From Pseudomonadota bacterium (GTDB taxonomy: Bacteria > Pseudomonadota > Gammaproteobacteria > Pseudomonadales > Moraxellaceae), in the NCBI GenBank assembly GCA_021804565.1, contig JAJZHK010000002.1, positions 35,392 to 99,391 of the forward strand: DNA of 64,000 nt, written 5' to 3'. This document shows positions 1-9,006 of this stretch, piece by piece (the stretch's first letter is position 1; each line of letters starts with the position of its first letter). A program made the position numbers and the translations under genes. The notes under the pieces are model-generated. The model did not search any database. It was not told the origin of the DNA and saw only the letters and a program-made list of their open reading frames with translations.

Positions 1-2044
1 GCAGGACCCGCTTGTCGTCCAGTTGAGCCTGTAGCTCGACGATGAACTTGTCGACCACGCTGGCGATGACATCCGGGGTCAAGGGCTGGAACTGGATGAT
101 GGCGTCCAGGCGGTTGCGAAACTCCGGCGTGAACATCTTGCGCAGAATTTCCATGCCGTCGCTGGAATGGTCCTGTTGCGCGAAGCCCATCGAAGCACGG
201 CTGATCAACTCGGCACCGGCGTTGCTGGTCATCACCAAAATCACATTGCGGAAATCGGACTTGCGGCCGTTGTTGTCCGTCAGCGTGCCATGGTCCATGA
301 TCTGCAAAAGCAGGTTGTAGACCTCCGGATGTGCTTTTTCGATCTCGTCGAGCAAGAGCACAGCGTGCGGATGCTTGACGATGGCCTCGGTCAGCAAGCC
401 GCCCTGATCATAACCGACATAGCCTGGCGGAGCACCGATAAGCCGTGACACGGTATGGCGCTCCATGTACTCGGACATGTCAAAACGGATCAGCTCGATG
501 CCTAAAGACTTCGCCAGCTGACGGGTGACTTCGGTCTTGCCGACACCGGTGGGGCCGGCAAAAAGGAAGCTGCCTATAGGCTTTTCCGGTGACTTCAGGC
601 CGGCCCGTGACAGCTTGATCGCCGAGGCCAGTGCCGTGATCGCCTCATCCTGACCAAAAACCGTCATACGCAGATCGCGCTCGAGGTTGCGCAGAGCTTC
701 TTTGTCATTTGCCGAGACCGATTTGGGCGGTATCCGGGCGATGCGGGCGACGACATCCTCGATGTCTGCCACACCGATGATTTTCTTACGCTTGCTGGCC
801 TGTTGCATACGCTGAAATGCGCCGGCCTCATCGATCACATCGATCGCCTTGTCGGGCAAGAAGCGTTCATTGATGTAGCGCTCAGAGAGCTCAGCGGCCA
901 CCTGCAAGGCCTTGTCAGCGTAGCGCACCCCATGGTGCTCCTCGAAGCGACTTTTCAGACCTTTGAGGATCTGATAGGTCTCTTCGACGGAAGGCTCAGC
1001 GACATCGATCTTCTGGAAGCGGCGAGCCAAGGCGCGATCCTTTTCAAAGACACCACGATACTCCTGATACGTCGTCGAGCCCATGCACTTCATCTGACCG
1101 GAGGCCAGCAAAGGCTTGATCAGGTTCGAAGCATCCATGACACCGCCGGAGGCCGCCCCCGCCCCGATGATGGTGTGGATCTCATCGATAAAGAGGATGG
1201 CACCTTCTTTCTTCTTCAACTCCGACAAAAGGCCTTTGAAACGCTTCTCAAAATCGCCACGGTACTTGGTGCCGGCCAGCAGCGCGCCCAGATCGAGCGC
1301 ATAAACCGTCGATTGAGCGATAGCCTCAGGCACCTTGCCTTCGACGATCAACCAGGCCAGGCCCTCGGCGATCGCCGTTTTGCCGACACCCGGCTCACCG
1401 ACCAGGAGTGGATTATTCTTACGCCGCCGGCACAAGACCTGGATCGCACGCTCGACCTCGGCCTCACGGCCAACGAGCGGATCGATACGCCCCTGCCGGG
1501 CCTGTTCATTGAGGTTGCTGGTATAGGCGTCCAGCTGTGATGGAGCCGGCGCTTCGCCCATGGCCTCTTCATCTTGAGGATCCTGGGGGTCTTGCGACTG
1601 GGGATCATTGACCTTGGCGATACCGTGCGAAATAAAGTTGACGATATCGATGCGCGCCACCGACTGTTGCTTGAGGAAGTAGACCGCCTGCGACTCCTGC
1701 TCAGAAAATATGGCCACCAGAACATTCGCCCCGGTCACCTCTTTCTTGCTCGAAGACTGCACATGGAACACCGCACGCTGCAACACCCGCTGAAAGCCCA
1801 GGGTCGGCTGGGTTTCTTTGTGGGTATCGTGCACCGGGATCAGCGGGGTGGTCTCCTCGATGAAATGGGCAAGTTCCTTGCGTAACACGCTCAGATCGGC
1901 ACCGCAGGCTTTGAGCACCTGCATGGCCGCCTCATTATCGAGCAGCGCCAGCAGGAGATGCTCGACGGTCATGAACTCATGACGCTTGGCCCGTGCATCG
2001 CGAAACGCGAGATTCAGGGTCAGTTCCAAATCCTTGCTGAGCAT
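1..2044 (-). CDS. clpA: ATP-dependent Clp protease ATP-binding subunit ClpA (3' end outside window)
   Basis: AAA+ unfoldase that feeds proteins to the ClpP peptidase in the cytoplasm. The minus frame is open from an ATG at 2044 to the left edge (681 codons; the family is about 750), so only the C-terminal 70-80 residues are missing. The N-domain starts [19 protein letters not shown]1 has Walker [14 protein letters not shown] and Walker [16 protein letters not shown]2 has Walker [14 protein letters not shown] and Walker [14 protein letters not shown]. It lacks the long middle domain of ClpB, which supports ClpA. The gene starts 14 bases after the clpS stop on the same strand, so the two are probably co-transcribed. 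Confidence 0.97.
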   Translation of the reverse strand, partial: MLSKDLELTLNLAFRDARAKRHEFMTVEHLLLALLDNEAAMQVLKACGADLSVLRKELAHFIEETTPLIPVHDTHKETQPTLGFQRVLQRAVFHVQSSSKKEVTGANVLVAIFSEQESQAVYFLKQQSVARIDIVNFISHGIAKVNDPQSQDPQDPQDEEAMGEAPAPSQLDAYTSNLNEQARQGRIDPLVGREAEVERAIQVLCRRRKNNPLLVGEPGVGKTAIAEGLAWLIVEGKVPEAIAQSTVYALDLGALLAGTKYRGDFEKRFKGLLSELKKKEGAILFIDEIHTIIGAGAASGGVMDASNLIKPLLASGQMKCMGSTTYQEYRGVFEKDRALARRFQKIDVAEPSVEETYQILKGLKSRFEEHHGVRYADKALQVAAELSERYINERFLPDKAIDVIDEAGAFQRMQQASKRKKIIGVADIEDVVARIARIPPKSVSANDKEALRNLERDLRMTVFGQDEAITALASAIKLSRAGLKSPEKPIGSFLFAGPTGVGKTEVTRQLAKSLGIELIRFDMSEYMERHTVSRLIGAPPGYVGYDQGGLLTEAIVKHPHAVLLLDEIEKAHPEVYNLLLQIMDHGTLTDNNGRKSDFRNVILVMTSNAGAELISRASMGFAQQDHSSDGMEILRKMFTPEFRNRLDAIIQFQPLTPDVIASVVDKFIVELQAQLDDKRVL

Positions 2045-2058
2045 GATTGCTACCTCAT

Positions 2059-2421
2059 TCAAGCCAACTCGACCCGACACATCAGCGGGTGCTCATGACG
2101 TTGTGAAAATTCTACGACCTGGATCGCCTTGGTTTCGGCGACATCGCGCGTATAACGCCCGACGCCCGCCTTGCCCTGTGTATGCACTTCCAGCATGATC
2201 CGTGTCGCCGCATCCCTCCCTAGGCTAAAAAACGACTCCAACACCAGAATGACAAAATCCATAGGGGTGTAGTCGTCATTCAAGATCACCACCTGATACA
2301 TCGAGGGCGGTGGCGTCGGCTCCTCCTGGCTGTGCACGTGCACATGCTCACGCGGCTGAACCTCCTGCCCCGCCCTTATCTTCCATACTAGTCGAGTTTG
2401 TGCAGCTATGCCTGTTCGCAT
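2059..2421 (-). CDS. clpS: ATP-dependent Clp protease adaptor ClpS
   Basis: N-recognin adaptor that delivers N-degron substrates to ClpA. The core motif [18 protein letters not shown] is followed by a helix rich in small and acidic residues and then HxQGKAGVG. The C-terminal half matches the family well. The ATG at 2421 gives 120 aa with an N-terminal extension of about 40 residues before the core, slightly longer than typical. A strong AGGAGGT near 2360-2366 lies inside the frame, but no start codon sits at normal spacing after it, so the true start is uncertain. It is directly upstream of clpA, the usual arrangement. Confidence 0.95.
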   Translation of the reverse strand: MRTGIAAQTRLVWKIRAGQEVQPREHVHVHSQEEPTPPPSMYQVVILNDDYTPMDFVILVLESFFSLGRDAATRIMLEVHTQGKAGVGRYTRDVAETKAIQVVEFSQRHEHPLMCRVELA

Positions 2422-2632
2422 GCGTCCTCATACCCCCGATTGAGCTTTGCGCAAAGCATCAAGCTTGCCCCCTGTCTACAGATAGATTGGGGGCTTGACA
2501 GCCTGATTGCAATGGCAGAAATTGTGTCATCATAGCGAAATAATTATAAAAACACGTCACCCAGCCAAGAAGGATGGCCCCGTATCGGGCCTCCTCTATC
2601 AAAAATAAAGGCCAAGACGCTAGAGGTAAGAC

Positions 2633-2860
2633 ATGACACAAGGAAAGGTCAAGTGGTTCAACAATGCCAAGGGCTATGGTTTTGTCCGCGCCGATGATGC
2701 CGATGAGGACTTTTTCGTGCATCACTCCTACATCCTCATGTCCGGCTACCGCAGCCTGCGTGCCGGCGAGCGCGTCGAATTCGAGATCGAAACACGCTCG
2801 CAAGGACGTCATGCCATACATTTACGGCCCCTGGAGCGACTTGACACCCCCTTGGCATGA
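2633..2860 (+). CDS. cspD: Cold-shock-domain protein, CspD-like
   Basis: Small nucleic-acid-binding protein of 75 aa with a single cold-shock domain. RNP1 is KGYGFV and RNP2 is DFFVHHS, after the usual start TQGKVKWFN. Position divergent to clpS favours CspD, the stationary-phase replication inhibitor, over a true cold-shock CspA; this is inference from synteny. A GAGGTAAG ribosome-binding site precedes the ATG. Upstream, a perfect 6-bp inverted repeat (GCCCCC at 2467-2472, GGGGGC at 2489-2494) abuts a TTGACA at 2495-2500 that could be a -35 element; no convincing -10 was found at the expected distance. Confidence 0.92.
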   Translation: MTQGKVKWFNNAKGYGFVRADDADEDFFVHHSYILMSGYRSLRAGERVEFEIETRSQGRHAIHLRPLERLDTPLA

Positions 2861-2867
2861 ACTGGGC

Positions 2868-3704
2868 TTACTGGCGTAACTGACGTGGCCAGAGACACTC
2901 CGGGGCCCATGCGCGTGAAGCCCGCCAGGGGTTGATGTCGATACCGCCACGGCGGGTGTAGCGCGCCATCACCAAGAGCTCTTCGCAAGCCATGCTCTGC
3001 CAGAGGTCCATGTAGATGCGCTCGACGCAATGCTCGTGAAAATCCGCGTGATCACGAAAGGCCAGCAGGTAATCGAGCAAGGCGCCGTGCTCAATGCCAG
3101 GCCCACGGTAGCGGATGAAAACACTGGCCCAGTCAGGCTGACCGGTCACCGGACAGTTGCTTTTGAAGAGGTGGCTGACCAGGGTCTCCGCCTTGGTCTC
3201 GGCACCCGCACGCAATCGATGGCGATCCGGCAGCAGCGCACGCTCGTGACCCAGCTCGGCGGCATCGATACAAATAGCTTCCTCGACCGGCTGCGGCCTC
3301 CAGCAGGGCTCGTGCACATCGCCCAGATAGAGCTGCGGTGTCTCGCCCAGGCATGCCTCCAGGTCGGATTGCAGACAGAGCAGGAGCTCCTCACGCGAGG
3401 CAAACTTTTGGGCATGCAATGAGCACAGATACAGCTTGAGTGATTTGGATTCAACGAGACGCGGGCTGTGAGCGCTCACCTGCATTTGTAAAATGCCCAC
3501 CTGCGGCCGTCCATCGGCCGCCAGCCAGGACAACTCATAGGCGGTCCACACATCACCGCCGTACGCCGGCCAGGCGGGCATCCCCCAAACCTGGCGGCCT
3601 GGCGCACGCTCCAGGCCCAGCAGCAGCTCAGGGTCATAGTGCTGCGGATAGGGGGTTTCTCGTCCCAGCGAACTTGCTGCGTAGTAGGGCTGATCGAGCG
3701 ACAT
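2868..3704 (-). CDS. queF: NADPH-dependent 7-cyano-7-deazaguanine reductase (type II QueF)
   Basis: Reduces preQ0 to preQ1 in queuosine tRNA modification. The 278-aa length is that of the bimodular, long QueF form. Visible motifs are the NADPH-binding region ESKSLKLYL near residue 86, the catalytic cysteine in KSNCPVTGQPDW near residue 184, and FHEHCVERI near 223. The start is three bases past the stop of the upstream ABC permease gene, so queF is probably the last gene of that three-gene unit. No functional link between QueF and the exporter is apparent. Confidence 0.96.
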   Translation of the reverse strand: MSLDQPYYAASSLGRETPYPQHYDPELLLGLERAPGRQVWGMPAWPAYGGDVWTAYELSWLAADGRPQVGILQMQVSAHSPRLVESKSLKLYLCSLHAQKFASREELLLCLQSDLEACLGETPQLYLGDVHEPCWRPQPVEEAICIDAAELGHERALLPDRHRLRAGAETKAETLVSHLFKSNCPVTGQPDWASVFIRYRGPGIEHGALLDYLLAFRDHADFHEHCVERIYMDLWQSMACEELLVMARYTRRGGIDINPWRASRAWAPECLWPRQLRQ

Positions 3705-3707
3705 CGT

Positions 3708-4481
3708 TTACTCCCGCAGGCCGGTACCACGGCGCAACAAGGTCCAGGCATAGAAAAAAAGGCCGATATTGAGTCCAATGAGAAGCGACAAGGCGATGGC
3801 GACCGACACGTCGCTGCTACCGAGCACGCCGTAACGAAAGGCCTCCACCATATACAGGATAGGGTTGAGCAAGGCCAGACGCTGCCACAGGGGCGCGAGC
3901 ATATGGATGGAATAAAAAACCCCACCCAGATAGGTCAGTGGCGTCAATACAAAGGTGGGGATGATGGAGATATCATCAAAACTCTTGGCGTAGATGGCAT
4001 TGATGAATCCGCACAGTGAAAACAGCAGCGCCGTCAGCAAGACGGTGAAGACGACGATGCCGACGTGCATCAGATGCAAACGGGTAAAAAACAGGGACAG
4101 CAGGGTGACGATCAGGGCTACAAACAAACCCCGAACCACCCCACCGGCCACATAGCCGGCAAGAATCAAGAGATGACCGATCGGCGCGACCTGCAACTCC
4201 TCGATGCTGCGCTGGAACTTGGCACTGTAGAAGCTGGAAACGACATTGGCATAACTGTTCTGAATGACCGCCATCATGATCAGGCCGGGCACGATGAACT
4301 GCATGTAGTCATAGCCTCCCATCGAGCCGACCCGACTACCGACCAGGTTGCCGAAGATGATGAAGTAGAGCGACATGGTGATCGCCGGGGGCAGCAGGGT
4401 TTGCACCCAGATGCGCGTAAAGCGGCGGATTTCCTTGATCAGCAAGGTGCTGAAGGCAATCCAGGCTTCATAGGCTGTCAT
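3708..4481 (-). CDS. ABC-2 type transporter permease, YadH-like
   Basis: Membrane subunit of an exporter paired with the ATPase gene just upstream. The 257-aa protein has six predicted hydrophobic segments and the ABC-2 signature region (FVLTPLTYLGGVFY near residue 190), typical of YadH/NodJ-like permeases. The start at 4481 is 11 bases after the ATPase stop. The YadGH family has no settled substrate; exported polysaccharide, lipid or drug are all possible. Assignment to the family is firm, the substrate is not. Confidence 0.88.
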   Translation of the reverse strand: MTAYEAWIAFSTLLIKEIRRFTRIWVQTLLPPAITMSLYFIIFGNLVGSRVGSMGGYDYMQFIVPGLIMMAVIQNSYANVVSSFYSAKFQRSIEELQVAPIGHLLILAGYVAGGVVRGLFVALIVTLLSLFFTRLHLMHVGIVVFTVLLTALLFSLCGFINAIYAKSFDDISIIPTFVLTPLTYLGGVFYSIHMLAPLWQRLALLNPILYMVEAFRYGVLGSSDVSVAIALSLLIGLNIGLFFYAWTLLRRGTGLRE

Positions 4482-4492
4482 GATGGATCTCC

Positions 4493-5416
4493 CTATGATC
4501 CCAAGGAACGCTCGACACGAGCGACAAAAAGTTCTTCCAGGCGATTGGCCTTGTTGCGCATGCTGCTGATCTGGACGCCCTGCTCACTGAGCTGGGCAAA
4601 AACCTCATTGAGACTCTCGCCTCGACGCAAGGTCACCTCCAGGCTCATGCTGTCATTTTGTTTGAACGGCCAGGGCAGCTGCAAAGCCACCTGCAGCGGG
4701 GCGACCAGATCAAAGACAAAAGTCTCGGCATGCAAGGTCGCCAGCAGCGAGCGCGTATCGGTGTCCTCAACCAGCCGGCCTTGGTCGATGATGGCAATGC
4801 GACGACAAAGCGCCTCGGCCTCTTCGAGATAGTGCGTGGTGAGAATGATGCTCGTCCCCTGCTTGTTGATCTGTGTCAGAAACTCCCACATCGAGCGACG
4901 CAGTTCGATATCGACGCCGGCCGTAGGCTCATCAAGAATCAGGAGTCTGGGCCGGTGCACCAGCGCACGCGCGATCATCAGGCGGCGCTTCATGCCCCCG
5001 GAGAGGGTGCGTGCCACGGCATGGCGCTTGTCACCGAGACCGAGCAGTTCGAGCAGTTCATCGCAGCGCTGCAGTGCCTCGCGACGCGGCATGCCGTAAT
5101 ATCCAGCCTGGGTCACGATGATATCGCTGACCTGTTCAAACTGACTAAAATTGAACTCCTGAGGGACCACCCCCAATTGCTTTTTGGCCAGCGACAAGTG
5201 GCGGTCGATATCATGACCGAAGACCGACACCTGCCCTGAGGTCTTGTTGACCAGAGAACTGAGGATACCTATGGTGGTGGATTTGCCGGCTCCATTGGGG
5301 CCGAGCAGAGCGAGGAACTCTCCCGCTTGCATGCTCAGGTCGATGCCACGTAAAGCCACTGTGCCACTGCGATAGACCTTGTGCAAATCCTTGATCAGCA
5401 AAGCCTCATGACCCAT
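4493..5416 (-). CDS. ABC transporter ATP-binding protein, YadG-like
   Basis: ATPase that powers the adjacent ABC-2 permease. It has Walker A GPNGAGKST, Q-loop region VVPQEFNF, signature LSGGMKRR, Walker B LLILDEPTAGVD and switch histidine TTHYLEEAE. The frame is open to 5479, but the ATG at 5416 (MGHEALLIKDLHKVY) is preferred: GGGAG precedes it and family proteins start there, giving 307 aa. The C-terminal 70 residues form the usual extension of CcmA/YadG-type ATPases. First gene of a probable operon with the permease and queF. Confidence 0.9.
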   Translation of the reverse strand: MGHEALLIKDLHKVYRSGTVALRGIDLSMQAGEFLALLGPNGAGKSTTIGILSSLVNKTSGQVSVFGHDIDRHLSLAKKQLGVVPQEFNFSQFEQVSDIIVTQAGYYGMPRREALQRCDELLELLGLGDKRHAVARTLSGGMKRRLMIARALVHRPRLLILDEPTAGVDIELRRSMWEFLTQINKQGTSIILTTHYLEEAEALCRRIAIIDQGRLVEDTDTRSLLATLHAETFVFDLVAPLQVALQLPWPFKQNDSMSLEVTLRRGESLNEVFAQLSEQGVQISSMRNKANRLEELFVARVERSLGS

Positions 5417-5576
5417 GCCCCGCTCCCATGACCGTTCTTCAAGGCAGGCATCATACCCAATCCAGAGCTCGCTGACCAAGAGACTCTCACGACAACAGAC
5501 TTGTGCATCCGTCCTCCGTGTCGATCCAGCCGCCAGACGGGCCGTTCATACGAGGCTCAGGACACCGGCCGTAAAA

Positions 5577-5617
5577 TTGACCTGAAACAACGAAATCCGT
5601 GCACCTATGCATATACA
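5577..5617 (+). promoter_or_regulatory. Putative FNR/DNR-activated promoter of the NarK-type transporter
   Basis: TTGAC-CTGA-AACAA at 5577-5590 matches 8 of 10 conserved bases of the FNR/DNR box TTGAT-N4-(A/G)TCAA. A TATACA at 5612-5617 is the only good -10 nearby and puts the box centre about 41 bases before the likely transcription start, the class II activator position. The site lies 60 bases before the transporter ATG. The prediction rests on sequence match and spacing alone. Confidence 0.5.
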
Positions 5618-5650
5618 GTGGGCACCTCATTCCATCAACAGAGGTGAGGC

Positions 5651-6958
5651 ATGAACGGCGTGACATCCTGGGATACTTTGGCCCCCGATGAACAGCAACG
5701 ACAGCGTGGTGTAGCGAGACGACATCTGGTCATTTCCAGCCTGGGCCTGATGCTGGGCCTAGGAATATGGATGACTTGGTCGGTTCTCGTGCTCTGGTTA
5801 CCCGCCGTCGGCTTTCATCTCAGCACCGGAGAGTTGTTTGGTCTGACCACCGTCCCGGCCTTCACCGCTGCCCTGCTGCGCTTCATGTATGCCTTGGCGG
5901 CCAGCCGCCTGGGTGCCCGGCAGATGCTGCAGCTATCGACGTTAGCGCTGATCCTGCCGGCGCTCGGCATCAGCCTGGTCATGGGCCACCCCGAACTACC
6001 TTATATCGACATCCTGGCAGTGGCCGCCTTGACCGGTTTGGGCGGTGCTTGCTTCAGTTCGGTGATGATCTCCACCAGCTATCAATTCCCCATGGCCATG
6101 CAAGGACGGGCTCTGGGCTGGACCGCAGGTCTCGGGCATCTGGGCATCGTGATGGTGCAGGCCTTGCTCCCCTGGGCCCTGATGCGTCCCCTGCTCGGCT
6201 ATTTCTCGGGACCGGCATCGTCAGCTACCCACCATATGTGGATGCAAAATGCCGGCTTGATCTGGTTGCCTGGTATACTGCTGGTCCTCATCCTGGCCGA
6301 AATCGGCCTGCGTGATCAAGTACAGAGCAAGGTGACACGCAGCGTGCTGCGCGCCACTTTTTCCCGATTCGATAACTTTTTGCTGTCCTGGCTCTATCTC
6401 GGCAGTCTGGGTTCCCTGATCGGCTTTGCCTCGGTGGAGGCCCTGCTGACCCATACCCTGTTCAAAAATGCTCATCTTTCGAGCACTTATCTTGGGCCGC
6501 TGGCGGCGGTCATCGCCATCCCGGTGGGCGGCTACCTGTCTGATCGGCACCAGCGCGGCGCCCCACTGGCCGTCCTCATGTTCATGTTGACCATGGTCGC
6601 TGTCGGCGGCCTCTTCGTCAGCTTGCCGGTCGCAGATCTGGAGGGCAGTCTGCCGCTTTATGTCGGATGCTTCCTGCTGCTGTTCACCACCACCGGCATC
6701 GCCCAGGGGGCGACCCTGCAAATGATGGCCAAGCTCAGCGAAGAACAAAGCCCCGGGCACGGCCATGAAACCCTGTCGGTACTCCTGGGCTGGGGCAGCG
6801 CCATCGCCACGGTGGGTGGCTTCTTTATCCCCGGCATGCTGGCCTCGTCGATGGCCATGTTCAACGGCACCGAGCTGGCGCTGTTTGGATTCGAGCTGTT
6901 CTATGCCAGTTGCCTGGTCATCGCTTGGTGGTTCTGGCGTCTGCGGGATCTCGGCTAA
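5651..6958 (+). CDS. NarK-family nitrate/nitrite MFS transporter
   Basis: Inner-membrane carrier of the major facilitator superfamily, 435 aa with about 12 hydrophobic segments. Two stretches match nitrate-signature regions of the NarK/NasA family: GLGGACFSSVMISTSYQF followed by GRALGWTAGLGHLG (about residues 135-170), and YLGPLAAVIAIPVGGYLSDR near 280. A GAGGTGAGGC site precedes the ATG. The upstream FNR/DNR-like box and a nirK gene in the same window fit nitrate uptake or nitrite exchange during nitrogen-oxide respiration. No nitrate reductase is present here, and direction of transport cannot be read from sequence. Confidence 0.82.
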   Translation: MNGVTSWDTLAPDEQQRQRGVARRHLVISSLGLMLGLGIWMTWSVLVLWLPAVGFHLSTGELFGLTTVPAFTAALLRFMYALAASRLGARQMLQLSTLALILPALGISLVMGHPELPYIDILAVAALTGLGGACFSSVMISTSYQFPMAMQGRALGWTAGLGHLGIVMVQALLPWALMRPLLGYFSGPASSATHHMWMQNAGLIWLPGILLVLILAEIGLRDQVQSKVTRSVLRATFSRFDNFLLSWLYLGSLGSLIGFASVEALLTHTLFKNAHLSSTYLGPLAAVIAIPVGGYLSDRHQRGAPLAVLMFMLTMVAVGGLFVSLPVADLEGSLPLYVGCFLLLFTTTGIAQGATLQMMAKLSEEQSPGHGHETLSVLLGWGSAIATVGGFFIPGMLASSMAMFNGTELALFGFELFYASCLVIAWWFWRLRDLG

Positions 6959-6964
6959 AGAGCT

Positions 6965-6980
6965 GGGGGGCAAGCCCCCC
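6965..6980. terminator. GC-rich hairpin between convergent genes
   Basis: GGGGGGC-AA-GCCCCCC forms a perfect 7-bp stem in the 25 bases between the converging stops of the NarK-type transporter and the AdeT-like gene. There is no clean T-run on either strand, so it may be a weak bidirectional terminator or only an mRNA-stabilising hairpin. Confidence 0.4.
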
Positions 6981-6983
6981 CGG

Positions 6984-8024
6984 TCACTCGTCCTGCTCGG
7001 CACACTCACTACGCTGCGGCTCGCGCTTGCAGCGTATGAGTTTGAGCAAATGCATCATCTTGCGGTCGTAGTGACCATTTGCAGTCAATTGCAGGCGCGC
7101 CACCTTCATCATCTGGGTGTATTTCTGCTGATCCTGAGCGCTCAATTCCATCCAGTACTTGGGATCGATGTTCTTCTCGCTACGCTCGATAAGTTTCCAT
7201 GCACGCTCATTTTCGCTCAGCGCATAGGTACGTAGAGCTGCGATACGCTGGTCAAGATCGGGAACCTGCTGGAGCAGACGATCACGATTGATGATGATGC
7301 TGGCGGTCACCATGATCAGCGGGAAGTGGTAAATGGCACCTCGCTCCCCCAGGCCACGGTAGAGCTCCAAAGGCCGGTAAGTCACCGCCGGCGCGACGAT
7401 GATGTCGACCTGGCCATTGTTGAACTTGCCTCCAAAATTGGTGATATCCGAGGCGACCGGCTGCGCTCCCAGTTGCTGCACCATGAAGGCCTGCGACTTG
7501 TCCCACTCGAGGACGGCGATCTTCTTGCCCGCAGCCTTTTCCACCGAATTGATGCGCCGGTCATTGACGAAGACATACGCCCCCCCCAGCGGCACGACAC
7601 CGATGACTTCATAGGGCCCCTGGATCATGTACGGCGCCAGCTTTGGCTGCGTCAAGGTCGACAACAGCAGGCGCAGGTCCTCGTAGCTGGGCACACCGCC
7701 TATCGAATCTATGCTACCGACAAACTTGTTGAACTGACGGGCCCGCAAAGTGGTCAGCGCCACCCCATCGCACTGGCCTGCCTTGAAGTCTTCGGCCGCC
7801 ACCCCCTCATCGGTGTAAACCTTGAGCGTCGCCATGATATTGAAACGACGTGCAGCCAAAGCCAGATCCTTGGCATTGGCATAGGCATCGCCCTGCTCAC
7901 CGATGGGATCGAAAATACAAAAGCGCAGATTCAAAGGCTGCGGCAAAGCTTCGACGGCCTGCGCCCCCCAGCTCAGCAGCAAAAGACTGGCAAGACACCC
8001 TGTTTTTATCATTCTACGCAGCAT
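6984..8024 (-). CDS. Periplasmic putative solute-binding protein, AdeT/DUF6091-like
   Basis: The 346-aa protein begins with a clear signal peptide (charged MLRRMIK, hydrophobic core, cleavage near AQA-VE). The mature part resembles periplasmic binding proteins of the TRAP DctP fold. The segments LRFCIFDPIGEQGDAY, FKAGQCDGVALTTLRARQF and GQVDIIVAPAVTYRPLEL match my recollection of the AdeT/DUF6091 family of Acinetobacter and relatives. AdeT has been discussed as part of drug efflux, but its biochemical role is unsettled. No TRAP membrane subunits are adjacent. The neighbouring upstream minus-strand gene is a cupin. Confidence 0.7.
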   Translation of the reverse strand: MLRRMIKTGCLASLLLLSWGAQAVEALPQPLNLRFCIFDPIGEQGDAYANAKDLALAARRFNIMATLKVYTDEGVAAEDFKAGQCDGVALTTLRARQFNKFVGSIDSIGGVPSYEDLRLLLSTLTQPKLAPYMIQGPYEVIGVVPLGGAYVFVNDRRINSVEKAAGKKIAVLEWDKSQAFMVQQLGAQPVASDITNFGGKFNNGQVDIIVAPAVTYRPLELYRGLGERGAIYHFPLIMVTASIIINRDRLLQQVPDLDQRIAALRTYALSENERAWKLIERSEKNIDPKYWMELSAQDQQKYTQMMKVARLQLTANGHYDRKMMHLLKLIRCKREPQRSECAEQDE

Positions 8025-8125
8025 CGATACCTTGCTCCCTGGCTCAGATGAAGGCCATTGTCACACGCCGACACGAGCTGTCCATTGACGATGCTGCAAG
8101 GTTCCGATGTCAAGCCGGCCAGTTT

Positions 8126-8473
8126 TCAAGATCCTGGGGTGGTCGATTTGTGCATGACGATGGTGACCAGAACGACCGCATGGTCGATCGCCTGCAGGCC
8201 ATGCGCCTGGTGGGCGGCCAAAAAAGTCATCTCATTTTCTCGAAGACGCGCCTGGCGTCCATCGACGTCCAGCAGGACCTCGCCTTCGACACACTGTACC
8301 GTACACTCTCCGACGTAATGGTGCTGACGCAAGACCTCGCCACGGGGCAAGACCAAGCGTATAACTTCCAGCTCCGGGGTACGTACCACGGCGCGTGAAA
8401 AGAACTCCGTATACTGCTCACCGGTCGGGTGAATATTGAAAACTTCACCGTGCTCAGGCCGACACAAAGCCAT
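8126..8473 (-). CDS. Small cupin-domain protein
   Basis: 115-aa single-domain protein with a cupin core: HHYVGECTVQCVEGEVLLDVDG carries the first motif histidines and glutamate, and FLAAHQAHGLQAIDHAVVLVT the second. Such proteins usually bind a metal and act as small sensors or enzymes on sugars or aromatic compounds; nothing here fixes the substrate. An AGGAGAG site lies just before the ATG at 8473. The AdeT-like gene lies downstream on the same strand after 100 bases, so co-transcription is possible. Confidence 0.8.
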   Translation of the reverse strand: MALCRPEHGEVFNIHPTGEQYTEFFSRAVVRTPELEVIRLVLPRGEVLRQHHYVGECTVQCVEGEVLLDVDGRQARLRENEMTFLAAHQAHGLQAIDHAVVLVTIVMHKSTTPGS

Positions 8474-8569
8474 GATACTCTCCTTGCTATCCCTATCCTC
8501 GCCTTCAGTATAGCGTGGCGGATGACAACCCTGGGGTGCCGATGCGAGTCAAGCCGGCCGCGTACTCGT

Positions 8570-8589
8570 CCGGGCCTCCCGGGTTTTTT
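8570..8589 (+). terminator. Intrinsic terminator without an upstream gene on its strand
   Basis: CCGGG-CCT-CCCGG followed by G and six T residues is a good rho-independent terminator on the plus strand. The only gene upstream of it on this side (the cupin) runs the other way. It may end a short untranslated transcript or an antisense/leader RNA. A possible -10 TATAGC is at 8509-8514. Confidence 0.5.
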
Positions 8590-8629
8590 GCTAAGCCCTT
8601 GTTTGGACTATTGTTCGCTGCATACGGCA

Positions 8630-8657
8630 TTGACCATTTTCATCCCTATGTTACAAT
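8630..8657 (+). promoter_or_regulatory. Sigma-70-like promoter of the small secreted-protein gene
   Basis: TTGACC at 8630-8635 and TACAAT at 8652-8657 with a 16-base spacer, 40 bases before the ATG at 8698. Both hexamers are 5/6 matches to consensus, suggesting constitutive transcription. Confidence 0.6.
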
Positions 8658-8697
8658 GGCCGTTTGCCTTATCCACAGCAGTTCGCCAGGAGGGATC

Positions 8698-9006
8698 ATG
8701 CGAACTCAGACCCTGAGTATCTTTTTTCTGCTGGCCTTGCCAGCCTGCTTTGCTCATGGTCTCAGCGCACACGAGGGACGCTACAATGCCGACTTCAACC
8801 GCAACTTCCTGAGCGAGTTGCAGCGCCCTTTCAGCAGAATGGCCCTGGAACACCTGATCGGCGATAAAGGTCGCCAGATACGCCCGCACCACTACCATTG
8901 GGATGGCCGGCACGGCTCTTATCTCAACATCGATGCGCAAACCGATCACATCACCCATATCTCATTGCTGACACCGGATGGCGAGCTGATCGAGATCAGT
9001 GACTAA
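8698..9006 (+). CDS. Small exported protein of unknown function
   Basis: 102 aa. The frame is open from 8515, but AGGAGGGATC immediately before the ATG at 8698 and a signal peptide starting there (MRTQTLSIFFLLALPACFA) fix the start. The LPAC could be a lipobox, though proline at -2 is unusual, so soluble periplasmic location is as likely. The mature part is rich in His and Asp (PHHYHWDGRHGSYLNID) and ends LLTPDGELIEISD; no family was recognised. A sigma-70-like promoter precedes it. Its end overlaps the end of the convergent histidine kinase gene by 11 bases. Confidence 0.7.
   Translation: MRTQTLSIFFLLALPACFAHGLSAHEGRYNADFNRNFLSELQRPFSRMALEHLIGDKGRQIRPHHYHWDGRHGSYLNIDAQTDHITHISLLTPDGELIEISD

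Noticed and set aside
42..1885. Several plus-strand frames across 1-2 kb
   Set aside because: They are shadows of clpA, whose minus frame carries all AAA+ motifs.
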